Assembly (NCBI GenBank): GCA_035297145.1
Contig: DATGZN010000040.1
Location: 1-64,000 of the forward strand
DNA: 64,000 nt
Origin: QHXW01 sp035297145
GTDB lineage: Bacteria > Acidobacteriota > Terriglobia > Bryobacterales > Bryobacteraceae
Reading direction: 5' to 3'
The notes under the pieces were generated by a model. That model was not told where the DNA came from and ran no database searches. It saw only the letters and a program-made list of their open reading frames with translations. The translations under genes were made by a program, and so were the position numbers. Below are positions 8,400 to 16,777 of this stretch, piece by piece (positions within the stretch are counted from its first letter, which is position 1; every line of letters begins with the position of its first letter).

Positions 8400-8545
8400 A
8401 ATTCACGTAGGCGACTTCGCATCCAAGTAGATCAGCAACTTCCTCCAACGCGACATCTTGGGAGTTGCTCACGCGAAAAGGGCTTATCGGCAAGAATGTG
8501 CGATAGTGCCTTCAGCAAGCCCTCCGGGAGCGGGAGTTGAGTTGC
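8400..8545 (-). pseudogene. Decayed antitoxin-like (excisionase/HTH-type) gene fragment
   Basis: On the minus strand one frame reads ...LPLPEGLLKALSHILADKPF and, after a frame change, QDVALEEVADLLGCEVAYVN. The order and spacing resemble small DNA-binding antitoxins whose N-terminus carries a PLP...LLxxLxxxLA segment followed by 'TTQEAADLLgVSRPYLV'. It is frameshifted, lacks a start and has lost the C-terminus. The match was made from memory of the family and is weak. Nothing else is visible in the 390 bp spacer 8194-8584; a 68-codon frame at 8204-8410 has no protein-like character. Confidence 0.3.
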
Positions 8546-8584
8546 ACTGGGCAGTCGCCGACAGCGCGAAAGTCTTCGCAGGGC

Positions 8585-10951
8585 TTACTGTAGCCTGGAG
8601 CATTCCGCTCTGGCCTGCTTGAGCATAGGGATATCGGGATCGGCGTCTTTCGAGAGCGCGAGGAAATCCTCGTAGGCGCTCTTGGCCTTCGCTTTGTCGC
8701 CTGCGAGCGCGTACGCTCTGCCGAGTTGCACATGCGCCAGCGCGCCGATTGGATCGGCGAAGACTATGCCGCGGTGGTCGAGAATCTTCTGAAACTCGGC
8801 GGCGGCTTCAGCGTACCGCTTAGCGGCCAAGTATGCCTCTCCGCGCACATATGCCGGATACAGACCTCCGAAGAAGCCGTAGAACGCTGTCCCCGGCGGG
8901 GCCATCTCATATGGAAGCGCGGATTGCAAAAGCTCGATGGCCCGGGAGTTGTCTCCATGGGCCAGTGCGAAAAGCGCGCGCAGTGTCGGAAGGTAACCGA
9001 ATCGGACACACGTATCTTCTGGAAACCGTTTTTCCAGATCATCCGCCAGAGTTTGAGAACCCTTCAAATCCCCGGATAGCGCCAGCGCAAATGCGGCGCC
9101 ATACTCGATATCGCGGCCCTTTGAGAGTTCCAGCGCCGCCTTCGCCGACTGCCGCGCGGCAGGTGCATGCCCGAAAGATGCTTCATAGACCGCCTCCCCC
9201 GTCTCGTATAAGGCCGCCCTTTCCCGATCACCCATTTGCCGCGCCATGTCTATCGCCCGCTGCGACATCGCCCTGGCCCGTTGCAAGCGGCCAGAGTGCG
9301 CCAGGACCAGGGCCTCGCTGTGGGTGACCCAGTCTTCTGCCCCTGGTTCACTCCGGGCCCGCGTCATCTCCCGTTCCATTCCCGCTTCATCGCCTTTCAG
9401 GAACGCGATGTAATAACGCAGGACCAAATAGTCTGGAATTTCCAGTTTCCGCTCGCCGGCCCGGTGTAGAGCGGCTTCGGCTTCCGCGGGCCGTCCCGAA
9501 TAGAAATAGGTGAAGGCAAGATTGGCGAAACTTGGTACGTTGTCCGGATCAAGTGCGATCGCTTTCCTGGCTTCCCCAATCGACTTTTCGTATAGGCCCG
9601 TGCCCTGGGTTGAAAACCCCGAATACAAAGAGTGAGCGGCGACGTCACGGGGATAGGTTTGCGACCACTGCTCCAGAGTCTGCTGCGCTTTCTCCAGGTT
9701 CCCGGTCACCTGACGGTCATAAGAGACTGTGATGAAGAACCTCTCGCGGTCGCTGGCACGGACCCGTAGCTGATAGGCTTTGCTCGTGGCCTCCGCAGAC
9801 AGAACAGACTCACCAATATCGGCGTATACCCGCCCCAGGAACGCGTACGCGATGGCGAACTGGGGGTCAAGTTCTACGGCGCGCTTGAAGTGGGGCACAG
9901 CGGAAGCATAACCGTTGGCGAAGGCAACCCTCAGGCCCGTGCTGTACGCTTTCAACGCTTCGAGCGACGGCGTGGTAGCCTCCGCAAGCGGAATCGAGTG
10001 TTTCTCAATCGCAGCGAATGATTCGCCGGCTCGCGTTCTGAATCTGTTGGCAATCTGGCTGAGGGCGTTTAGAACCTCCTCTTTTTTCGCTGCCTGAAGT
10101 TGCTCCTCATCGAGGATCTCTCCATTGCCGCAGTTTTTTGCGCTAAGCCCCAAGACGTATTGGCTTCCGAGACTTGCGATCGAGCCCACCAGGACGGCTG
10201 CCCCTCCGGTCCGCTCGCAGACTTCCCGGCCGAGTTCCGGAGTGAGCGGCACATCCGCAGGCTGGCCCATGAGGCGGAGCGTCTGGTGAATCCGTTCGTC
10301 GGAAACCAGGCTGAGGAAAGGCGATTGCTCCAGTTGCACCGCCAGGCCCTGGCGAAGCGTCCCGTCGAACACGGGGTCGCCCGTCTTATTTACGAAGTCG
10401 GCGAGAACGATAGTGTCTTTCGCGGTCAGTGCGGGCTTGCGGTGAAAGTACAGAAATGCTCCGACTGCCAATACTGAAGCCGCCAGCCAGGCGGCGAGGG
10501 CGGTCAACCACTTTCCGCGGGCTTGCCAGACTTTTGTCTGGTGCTTCTCCAGGGCGACAACACCACTTCCAGAGATAATCCTTAGCGCGGCGCTCGACGT
10601 GCCCGAGGCTCCCAGTTTCTGAACCGAACCAATGAATCGATATCCGCGCCCCGGCAGAGTTTCGATGTAGCGAGGGCTTTCGGCTGAATCGCTTAGCGCC
10701 CGCCGGAGCTTATTCATCGCCACGTTCAGGCCGTGCTCGAAATCCACGAAGGTTCCGTCGCTCCAGATTTGCTCCCGCAATTGCTCGCGGGTCACCACCT
10801 CGCCGGGATGCCTAAGCAGGAGAAGGAGAATCTGGAAGGGCTGGCCGGGAAGCCGTATACGGACCCCGCCTTTTACCAGCTCACCGGCCGCAACATTCAC
10901 TTCGAAGGGCCCAAAGGCCAGACGAGCTGCGGACTGAGGCTGACTCGCCAT
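8585..10951 (-). CDS. CadC-like transmembrane winged-helix regulator with TPR output domain
   Basis: 788 residues. Residues 10-110 form an OmpR/PhoB-type winged helix (VVTREQLREQIWSDGTFVDF, then KLRRALSD and YIETLPGRGYRFIG). One membrane helix lies at about 149-169, placing the DNA-binding part in the cytosol and the rest outside. After it comes an FlgO/TolB-N-like alpha/beta domain (VLADFVNKTGDPVFDGTLRQGL) followed by a long TPR solenoid to the end. This membrane-anchored one-component arrangement is common in Solibacter-type genomes. The target and signal are unknown. Its start faces 11151 divergently, so the shared spacer is a likely control region. Confidence 0.85.
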   Translation of the reverse strand: MASQPQSAARLAFGPFEVNVAAGELVKGGVRIRLPGQPFQILLLLLRHPGEVVTREQLREQIWSDGTFVDFEHGLNVAMNKLRRALSDSAESPRYIETLPGRGYRFIGSVQKLGASGTSSAALRIISGSGVVALEKHQTKVWQARGKWLTALAAWLAASVLAVGAFLYFHRKPALTAKDTIVLADFVNKTGDPVFDGTLRQGLAVQLEQSPFLSLVSDERIHQTLRLMGQPADVPLTPELGREVCERTGGAAVLVGSIASLGSQYVLGLSAKNCGNGEILDEEQLQAAKKEEVLNALSQIANRFRTRAGESFAAIEKHSIPLAEATTPSLEALKAYSTGLRVAFANGYASAVPHFKRAVELDPQFAIAYAFLGRVYADIGESVLSAEATSKAYQLRVRASDRERFFITVSYDRQVTGNLEKAQQTLEQWSQTYPRDVAAHSLYSGFSTQGTGLYEKSIGEARKAIALDPDNVPSFANLAFTYFYSGRPAEAEAALHRAGERKLEIPDYLVLRYYIAFLKGDEAGMEREMTRARSEPGAEDWVTHSEALVLAHSGRLQRARAMSQRAIDMARQMGDRERAALYETGEAVYEASFGHAPAARQSAKAALELSKGRDIEYGAAFALALSGDLKGSQTLADDLEKRFPEDTCVRFGYLPTLRALFALAHGDNSRAIELLQSALPYEMAPPGTAFYGFFGGLYPAYVRGEAYLAAKRYAEAAAEFQKILDHRGIVFADPIGALAHVQLGRAYALAGDKAKAKSAYEDFLALSKDADPDIPMLKQARAECSRLQ

Positions 10952-11049
10952 GCTCGAAAAGTGCCGGACTCAAGTTTACTACGGGCCGGACGGCTCAAGG
11001 CACACGAAGGATCTGCAAATTCATCAATAACTTAGCCGATGAGGTGAAC

Positions 11050-11110
11050 TTGACCACTTAAATGACCCCCTGGTTATGGGATCCGGGGTTGACCGGCAGT
11101 AATGTTGACC
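11050..11110. promoter_or_regulatory. Three TTGACC direct repeats in a divergent promoter region
   Basis: TTGACC occurs at 11050-11055, 11089-11094 and 11105-11110 in the 199 bp spacer between the CadC-like gene (minus) and the secreted propeller gene (plus). The last two are 16 bp apart. They could be regulator half-sites or -35 elements. The middle one has a weak TGGAAT 18 bp downstream. No function is shown. Confidence 0.3.
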
Positions 11111-11150
11111 CGTGGAATTTGAAGTTCACTCAAGGAGGAGTGGCAAAGAA

Positions 11151-12002
11151 ATGTTTACTGGAAAGAAATTGATCGTTTCTCTCGCTCTAGGCGTATTGGC
11201 GGCTTACGCAGGCGAAAACAAGGCAGTCTATGTAGTTACCGGCGCTCAACAGTTCGGTATCGTGGACCTCGAAACAGGGGCCTTTAAGGCGATCGGCCCG
11301 GGCACGCCTGAAATCGACGCAGACCTGGTGCACGGGCCGAACGGAACATTGTACAGTCTGGGCACGTTTACTGGCAGCCTGGTGTCGATTGATCCCGAAA
11401 CCGGTGCGACCACTGTCATTGGTCCGACGGGGCTGGGCACCAACGCCTTCAGCCTTGCCGAGGCCGGCGGCAGGCTATACTTGACGGACTTCCAGAACAA
11501 TCTGTATTCCGTCAATGCTTCGACCGGCAATGCGACCCTAATTGGGCCGACCGGCATGCCGCCGGATCCGCATGTTCCGTTTACGTTTAACGCGGATGGC
11601 ACCTTCAATCTTTGCGACGAGATCCTCTCGGGCGTAGGAGACAAGCTGTATGCGACGTTCGATTCTTTCACGCTGAACACGACGACGCTGGCGATGGACT
11701 TCCTGGTGGCTCCTAATCTCTGGGAGATCAATCCCCGGACCGGCGTCGCAACCCTCATCTCCCCCACCACCGCGAACATGGATGCCTTGGTTCACCTGGA
11801 TGGCAGATTCTATGCGTTCCGCCTTCAGGTGACCGGGTTTTCTTCCACGGTGGGCCCGGAAGGCATTAATCAGCTTGTCAGGTTTGACTTGGAGAACGGC
11901 GGCACCGACTTCGTTCGAGACATTGTTCCGGCGGCCGGGCCGATTTTCGGAGTAGCGCCGGTTCACGCCCGGCCTCGATTGCGCTGGCGAGCACCGGACT
12001 AG
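11151..12002 (+). CDS. Secreted beta-propeller-like protein, unknown function
   Basis: 283 residues. The start at 11151 is preceded by a strong AGGAGG (11133-11138) and followed by a signal peptide (KKLIVSLALGVLAAYA). The rest is a series of short beta repeats of the type LYSLGTFTGSLVSIDPETGATTxIGPTG, LYSVNASTGNATLIGPTG and LWEINPRTGVATLISPTT, as in extracellular propellers. No enzyme motif, anchor or PEP-CTERM tail is visible. It lies divergent from the membrane-bound regulator 8585-10951, which may control it; that is inference from position only. Confidence 0.7.
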   Translation: MFTGKKLIVSLALGVLAAYAGENKAVYVVTGAQQFGIVDLETGAFKAIGPGTPEIDADLVHGPNGTLYSLGTFTGSLVSIDPETGATTVIGPTGLGTNAFSLAEAGGRLYLTDFQNNLYSVNASTGNATLIGPTGMPPDPHVPFTFNADGTFNLCDEILSGVGDKLYATFDSFTLNTTTLAMDFLVAPNLWEINPRTGVATLISPTTANMDALVHLDGRFYAFRLQVTGFSSTVGPEGINQLVRFDLENGGTDFVRDIVPAAGPIFGVAPVHARPRLRWRAPD

Positions 12003-12316
12003 GTCTTAACCCGTTTCTAACGGTGTGCTTAGGCGACAGAACGATCGCAACATTTCACAGTCGGCGTCTGACAGCGGAATTATTCGTTCTCCACTGTTCG
12101 AAGTGGGTGGAGGCGCTAGATTTCTCCGGAACGCCGACTGTTCATTGGTCGCAGTCCAGTTTGACCAGAAATGAAGCGTCGAATGGACCACACTCCTCAG
12201 ATACGGCGTTCGAGGAAGTTGGCCAGAGGGACCCGCTTGAAGGCTGATACCCACATAGCGGAAGTGCCTTGCTGGCAGGTCGCACCGGAAATTGGCGCTG
12301 TTCCCGTGGTACGCCG
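12003..12316. other. Intergenic spacer, nothing recognised
   Basis: This 314 bp between two convergent genes contains only short frames on both strands with no recognisable protein, no strong hairpin followed by a T-run, and no repeat shared with the rest of the window. Confidence 0.5.
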
Positions 12317-14569
12317 CTATGCTTTCCGGTGTCTCTCCCGCGAGCGCAGCATCCATCCTGCGAGCACACCAGCAAAGGTCAGCACGCTCAACGCGGCGCC
12401 GGCATAGAAAGTGATCGGCGCATACTCGAGCGTGATTCGGCTCGTGCCGCGTGGGAGTAGGATGCCGCGCAGCGCGCCATCGACTTTGTAAATCGCGACG
12501 GGCTTGCCATTTGAGCTCGCGCGCCAACCGGGATAGTAGATCTCGCTCAGGATCAGCAACCCGGCGCTGCCGGCTTCCGCGTCTAGCACCATTCGGTCCG
12601 CTTCGTAAGAATGAAAGCGCACAGGTTCGTCTGTTTGCGGCGCGGGCTCCAGAGCCTGCGGTAACGATGTTTCGATCACCGCGACTTTGCGTAGATTGAT
12701 GGAAGAATCGTCGAGGCGCTGGAAAACTGTGTCCGGAGATGCTTCGACGACAGTTTCGTGGACAATCCAGGCTCGTGGGTACGCCTTCGGGTTTTCGTAC
12801 ACCTTCCAGTGGCCATCCTGATAAAGTGGCGCCGGATCCGTGGCCGTGGCTGGCTTCACGAGATATCTGACGTTGAGAAGATCTTCGTGATTCTGGAGCA
12901 AGCGCGAATAACCTGTGAGCACTGTGCCTCCGCCGCCCCAGACACTCTGGACACCGTACGCATCGCCAATATTTGGCTCGGGGGCCACTGCCACTTGGAC
13001 CCGCCCCAGACCGGGTCGCGACTTCAAAAAGCCGGCCACATCCCGCAGGCTGATCATCTGCTCCAGTTGTTCGTTGGGCTTGCTGGGTCCGTTGATGTTG
13101 GCTTCTCCCCAGGCAAACAGGCTCAGATCAAAGACGATGAACACGCCGATGAGTGCACGGACCCCGGAGCCGGCCTGATGTGCCGTCAGGAAACTGAACA
13201 GAGCGCAAGAAACTAAAATCAGTAGCAGCGAGAAAGCAATCCAGATCTCGAGAGTGAGCTGGCCAAAGATGGCAGGCACGAACAGCGCTCCGGCGCTGGC
13301 AATGGCAACCCACTTCAGGATGGGTCTGGCGGGACTCCATGATGCATTCTGGCTCCCACGCTCGAGGAGGCTATCGAGTCCGAACGCAGCCAGAATGGCA
13401 AGAGCGAAGGTAGCCAGGTAGATGAATCGGCTGCCTGTCCGGACTACCCACAGAAACGGAACAATTGCGTATAGCGCGCCATGGAGAGGCGAGAGCTCGC
13501 TCCGCGAATATACAAAGGCGAGGACGGCCAGCCCAGTCAAGTAACGCACCCAAAGGTTGCTCCAACTTCTCCAGATCGCCGTGATTGCCAGGAAAAAGGG
13601 AAGGACGCCGATGTAAATCGGCCACGCTTCGCCGCCCCCAAACTTGCCATTGAAAGCGGTTGGAAACAATACCGAAGCGATACTCTGCGGCCACATTCCA
13701 GGGTGAAGACGGTGGTACGGGATCTTCTCCGCTGCGGGAAACGCTCCACCATCGATGAAGCGCATGCTGAGCTTTCCGTATTCATAGGAAGGCAGGAGTT
13801 GGATTGCGCCGGCGCCGCCGGCCACCGCCAGAATAACGACGAGAAGCAGCGCCAACCGGAACCATCGGGATCGCCGTGACACTGCCGCCGGCAAGGGAGC
13901 GCTCACGCCGTGGTAGCCGACGGCGGTGATCACGACGACCCCCTGCATGATGGAGAAGTGGATGCCACCCGTGAGGATCGACAATCCTAGGCACAATCCA
14001 CTCAGCGAGGCTTCAAGAACAGCCCTGCGGGCGCCTTCCGCTTTCAGTGCGCGGATCAGGAAGAAACAGATTGCCGGAAGCCAGATGCCGGCCTCCACGA
14101 AAGGCAGCCAGATCATTCTCACTAACAGGCCGCCGAGGGAGAAACAGCAAGCTCCGACAAACGCCGGGAATCGGCTCATGCCAAGCTCGCGGATGAGAGC
14201 GAAAGTGAAAATAGCGCACAGAAGATGGGTCAATATGAAGGTTTCGTTGTAGAGCCGCGGCGAAAAGAGACCGTTATGGTTGAACGGAACCAGCAAGAAC
14301 GCGAGATGCAGTGGATAAAAAGCCGACGGCAGCATTTCCCCGGCAAAGGGCCGGCCGCAGAACGCGTACGGATCCCAAAGCGGCATATGTCCCTGGCGCA
14401 GTGAGCTGATCCAGAAGCGAAGCCAACTGTAGTTGTAGTTGACTGCTTCCGATCCGATGATTCGCGTAAATTGGTTCGTGAGCAGGGTTTTCCAGAAGAA
14501 AATGGCGATCGTCAGTGCTAGCAGACCAAGGTACTTGGCGGTTGACCGGCTCATTGGCGTCATCGACAT
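12317..14569 (-). CDS. YfhO-family multi-pass membrane protein
   Basis: 750 residues from ATG 14569, chosen because a GGAAG lies about 9 bases upstream and the hydrophobic region starts soon after; the frame is open to 14707. It has about a dozen membrane helices. The first loop reads WISSLRQGHMPLWDPYAFCGRPFAGE, typical of the YfhO/GT-C type. A soluble C-terminal beta domain (about 560-720) has YPGWRASSNGKPVAIYKVDGALRGI, and a last membrane helix follows. YfhO proteins are thought to be lipid-linked glycosyltransferases of the envelope. The donor and acceptor here are unknown. A sugar transferase lies upstream on the other strand. Confidence 0.8.
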   Translation of the reverse strand: MSMTPMSRSTAKYLGLLALTIAIFFWKTLLTNQFTRIIGSEAVNYNYSWLRFWISSLRQGHMPLWDPYAFCGRPFAGEMLPSAFYPLHLAFLLVPFNHNGLFSPRLYNETFILTHLLCAIFTFALIRELGMSRFPAFVGACCFSLGGLLVRMIWLPFVEAGIWLPAICFFLIRALKAEGARRAVLEASLSGLCLGLSILTGGIHFSIMQGVVVITAVGYHGVSAPLPAAVSRRSRWFRLALLLVVILAVAGGAGAIQLLPSYEYGKLSMRFIDGGAFPAAEKIPYHRLHPGMWPQSIASVLFPTAFNGKFGGGEAWPIYIGVLPFFLAITAIWRSWSNLWVRYLTGLAVLAFVYSRSELSPLHGALYAIVPFLWVVRTGSRFIYLATFALAILAAFGLDSLLERGSQNASWSPARPILKWVAIASAGALFVPAIFGQLTLEIWIAFSLLLILVSCALFSFLTAHQAGSGVRALIGVFIVFDLSLFAWGEANINGPSKPNEQLEQMISLRDVAGFLKSRPGLGRVQVAVAPEPNIGDAYGVQSVWGGGGTVLTGYSRLLQNHEDLLNVRYLVKPATATDPAPLYQDGHWKVYENPKAYPRAWIVHETVVEASPDTVFQRLDDSSINLRKVAVIETSLPQALEPAPQTDEPVRFHSYEADRMVLDAEAGSAGLLILSEIYYPGWRASSNGKPVAIYKVDGALRGILLPRGTSRITLEYAPITFYAGAALSVLTFAGVLAGWMLRSRERHRKA

Positions 14570-14764
14570 TCTACGTCTTCCGGTGATACACCCCGGCGCT
14601 CGTTTCCATAAAGTTTCCCACCACGGGTGCCGATTAAGCCGTAGTGTCTGCGATGGCCGCTGATCAGATGCAGCGGTGTCGGCCCTGCTTTCGCAGCTCT
14701 GTGCCACTTACCAGCATCATGCCGGCCGCGCTAGACAAAACCATGGCGTCACCGGTAATTTCGG

Positions 14765-14989
14765 GTGCGGCTAATATCCGTGCTGCCCGAAGATGTCAGA
14801 TTGCAGGTTTTTCAGCGTTCCTTCAGCACCAAGGAAGGCCAAGGCCGAGGAATCGGGACCTATAGTGTGAAGTTGTTGACGGAGCGACACCTCGGCGGCA
14901 CCGTCGGGTTCGAGTCGCCAGCGCCGGAAGGGGGAACCACGTTCCATCTCCGGCTTCCGGGTAACGGCTTTAAACGCTTGGATTATTAA
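14765..14989 (+). pseudogene. 3' fragment of a histidine kinase (HATPase_c end)
   Basis: The frame reads LPEDVRLQVFQRSFSTKEG, then GRGIGTYSVKLLTERHLGG and a final GGTTFHLRLPGN. These are the F-box, the G2 box (GRGIGTYSVKLL) and the last strands of a histidine-kinase ATPase domain, only about 65 residues. An in-frame stop lies just upstream (14756-14758) and no dimerisation, N-box or sensor domain precedes it. It cannot be a working kinase. The rest of the 540 bp spacer 14570-15110 shows no gene. A possible kinase beginning in another frame was not recognisable. Confidence 0.75.
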
Positions 14990-15110
14990 CAAATAGCGCG
15001 TATTTCCCTCGCAACAAGTTGTAAATTCAGCATTTTCAGTTAACAAGCGCTTATAGATCAAGGGCCTTCCATGCGAAGATTCGGGTTAGGGAGCTTCACA
15101 GGAACCCGGA

Positions 15111-15758
15111 ATGGCCGGCCAGATCGCACCGTTAGAAAACCTCGTCATTTGCCCAGTGCGTGTGCACGGGTCCTCAATGTGGGATTCTGTGCAGCGCGCC
15201 TGTGATGTTGCCCTGATCATTTTCACGTTGCCGGTTTGGGCGCCGTTGCTGTTAGCAGCGATGGGGATCAAGCTACTCCTGGATGGCGGGCCTGTGCTCT
15301 TCCGCCATGTGCGGCTGGGCCATGGTGGCGAGCCCTTTGTCCTGTACAAGTTACGGACAACGCCCGCGGATTTCCAGCCGAGTCCCGGCGACTGGAGCAA
15401 CGAAAATTATCCGCCCCGCACGCGCTACGGTAGCTGGTTGCGGCGCTTCGACATCGATGAACTACCGCAGTTGTGGAACGTGCTGAAAGGTGAGATGTCG
15501 CTGGTGGGACCCCGGCCGGAGATGCCGGTGCATGCGCGGAGATTCAGCGGAGCGCTTCCGGAATACCCGCAACGGCTCACGGTGCGACCTGGACTGACTG
15601 GCCTGGCGCAAGTTCGCGGATGGCGCGGCGATACCAGCATCCGCCAGCGGCTAGTCTCCGACCTGGAGTACGCCAACCGGCGCGGACCGGGCATGTATTT
15701 CGCGATCCTGGCGAAAACCGTGGCGGTAGAGGCGCGGCGGGCGGCGGAGTTAGGCTAG
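15111..15758 (+). CDS. Bacterial sugar transferase (undecaprenyl-phosphate glycosylphosphotransferase core)
   Basis: 215 residues matching the catalytic module of the WcaJ/WbaP family: a membrane-embedded N-terminal helix (ACDVALIIFTLPVWAPLLLA), FRHVRLGHGGEPFVLYKLRT, then DIDELPQLWNVLKGEMSLVG with the PRPE motif and RPGLTGLAQVRGW. It would transfer a sugar-1-phosphate to undecaprenyl phosphate, starting a surface glycan. The four-helix N-terminal region of full WcaJ is absent, as in short PglC-like enzymes. No other glycan operon genes are adjacent except the YfhO-like gene 540 bp away. Confidence 0.9.
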   Translation: MAGQIAPLENLVICPVRVHGSSMWDSVQRACDVALIIFTLPVWAPLLLAAMGIKLLLDGGPVLFRHVRLGHGGEPFVLYKLRTTPADFQPSPGDWSNENYPPRTRYGSWLRRFDIDELPQLWNVLKGEMSLVGPRPEMPVHARRFSGALPEYPQRLTVRPGLTGLAQVRGWRGDTSIRQRLVSDLEYANRRGPGMYFAILAKTVAVEARRAAELG

Positions 15759-16010
15759 GCGCTCGCGGGAACGTAGTCCTTTAGCAGACGAACCGACGGG
15801 AACAAGGGCTGCATCGCCCGCACGAATTTTTGGTCCGCAGTGATCAACTCGCAATTGTGATGCAGCGCTAGGGCCGCATGCGCCGCCGTAGTTGGTTTCC
15901 CTGTCGTTCCGAATCCATGACGTGCTGTCACCCAAGCGTGGAAGCGACTTCATGAATTCCTGATATTCTTCCAGCCTTCGCTCATCCGTGCGCGGCGAGC
16001 GTGCTCTTGT
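15755..16010 (-). pseudogene. Frameshifted vapC (PIN toxin) remnant
   Basis: Reading minus, one frame gives RRLEEYQEFMKSLPRL (about 15990-15935). A shift to another frame then gives GKPTTAAHAALALHHNCELI followed by TADQKFVRAMQPLF and ends with LLKDYVPASA at a TAG (15755-15757). This matches the C-terminal half of PIN toxins, where 'T(A)A..A..AL' carries the third acidic site and 'TADQKF' the fourth (Asp). Here the third position is Thr/Ala-rich, so it is damaged as well as frameshifted. No start codon or N-terminal D..xxxY is present. It overlaps the stop of the sugar transferase by 4 bases. Confidence 0.65.
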
Positions 16011-16045
16011 TCGCTCAACTGGATTTTGGCGGACACAATTGAATT

Positions 16046-16777
16046 CTAACGCTGGCTGAGGCCGCCATCCACGGCGAGCACCTGCGCGGTGATGAAGTTT
16101 GATGCCGCTAGAAAATAGGCCACGGCATCGGCGATTTCGTCCGCGGTCCCGGGGCGGCGTGCGGGGGTGGCGCGAACCATGGCTTCGGCTTCCTCATCTA
16201 GAGTGCCAAACGGGATCACTCCGGGGGCCACTGAATTCACCGTAATTTCGGGAGCGAAAGCCTTCGCGAGCGCGCGCGTGAGCATAATCACGCCGGCTTT
16301 CGAGGCGCAATAGTGTGCATGGTCCGCCCACGGGCGGATGCCGCCGAGAGAACTGATATTGACGATGCGGCCGCCGCCGGATTTCTTCATCAGGCGCGCG
16401 CCGTGCTGGCAGCAGAAGAATACGGCTTTCAAATTGACGGAGTGGATGAAGTCCCAGTCGGCTTCGGTGATGGCGAGCGGATCGATGGTGGCAAAGCGGG
16501 CGGCGTTGTTCACCAGGCCATCGAGTCGGCCGAAGTGTCGATCCACTTCTTCGAACATCCGCGCGATTTCGGCGACGCTCTCGAGGTTGGCGCGAAAAAG
16601 CGGCGCGCCGCCGCACTCCTTGGCGGTCTCATGCGCCTCGGTTTCGGAGGAGATGTAGTGAATCGCGACGCGCGCGCCATTGCGAGCCAGGTGCAGCGCT
16701 ATGCCGCGTCCGATGCGTTTGGCCGCTCCCGTCACGAGAATCACTTTCCCCGCAATGCTAGATGGTTGGCTCGCCAT
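16046..16777 (-). CDS. SDR-family oxidoreductase
   Basis: 243 residues, classical short-chain dehydrogenase: NAD(P)-binding TGAAKRIG (16-23), NNA (90-92), catalytic Ser142/143, and YCASK with Tyr156 and Lys160. The TGAAKRIG variant with Arg at the cofactor loop suggests NADPH and resembles FolM/PTR1 pteridine reductases, but the substrate is not established. It is the last gene of a six-gene minus operon; its start overlaps the MFS gene by 20 bp, so translation is probably coupled. Confidence 0.85.
   Translation of the reverse strand: MASQPSSIAGKVILVTGAAKRIGRGIALHLARNGARVAIHYISSETEAHETAKECGGAPLFRANLESVAEIARMFEEVDRHFGRLDGLVNNAARFATIDPLAITEADWDFIHSVNLKAVFFCCQHGARLMKKSGGGRIVNISSLGGIRPWADHAHYCASKAGVIMLTRALAKAFAPEITVNSVAPGVIPFGTLDEEAEAMVRATPARRPGTADEIADAVAYFLAASNFITAQVLAVDGGLSQR

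Noticed and set aside
8204..8410. 68-codon frame after ahcY
   Set aside because: No RBS, no protein-like composition and no known family.
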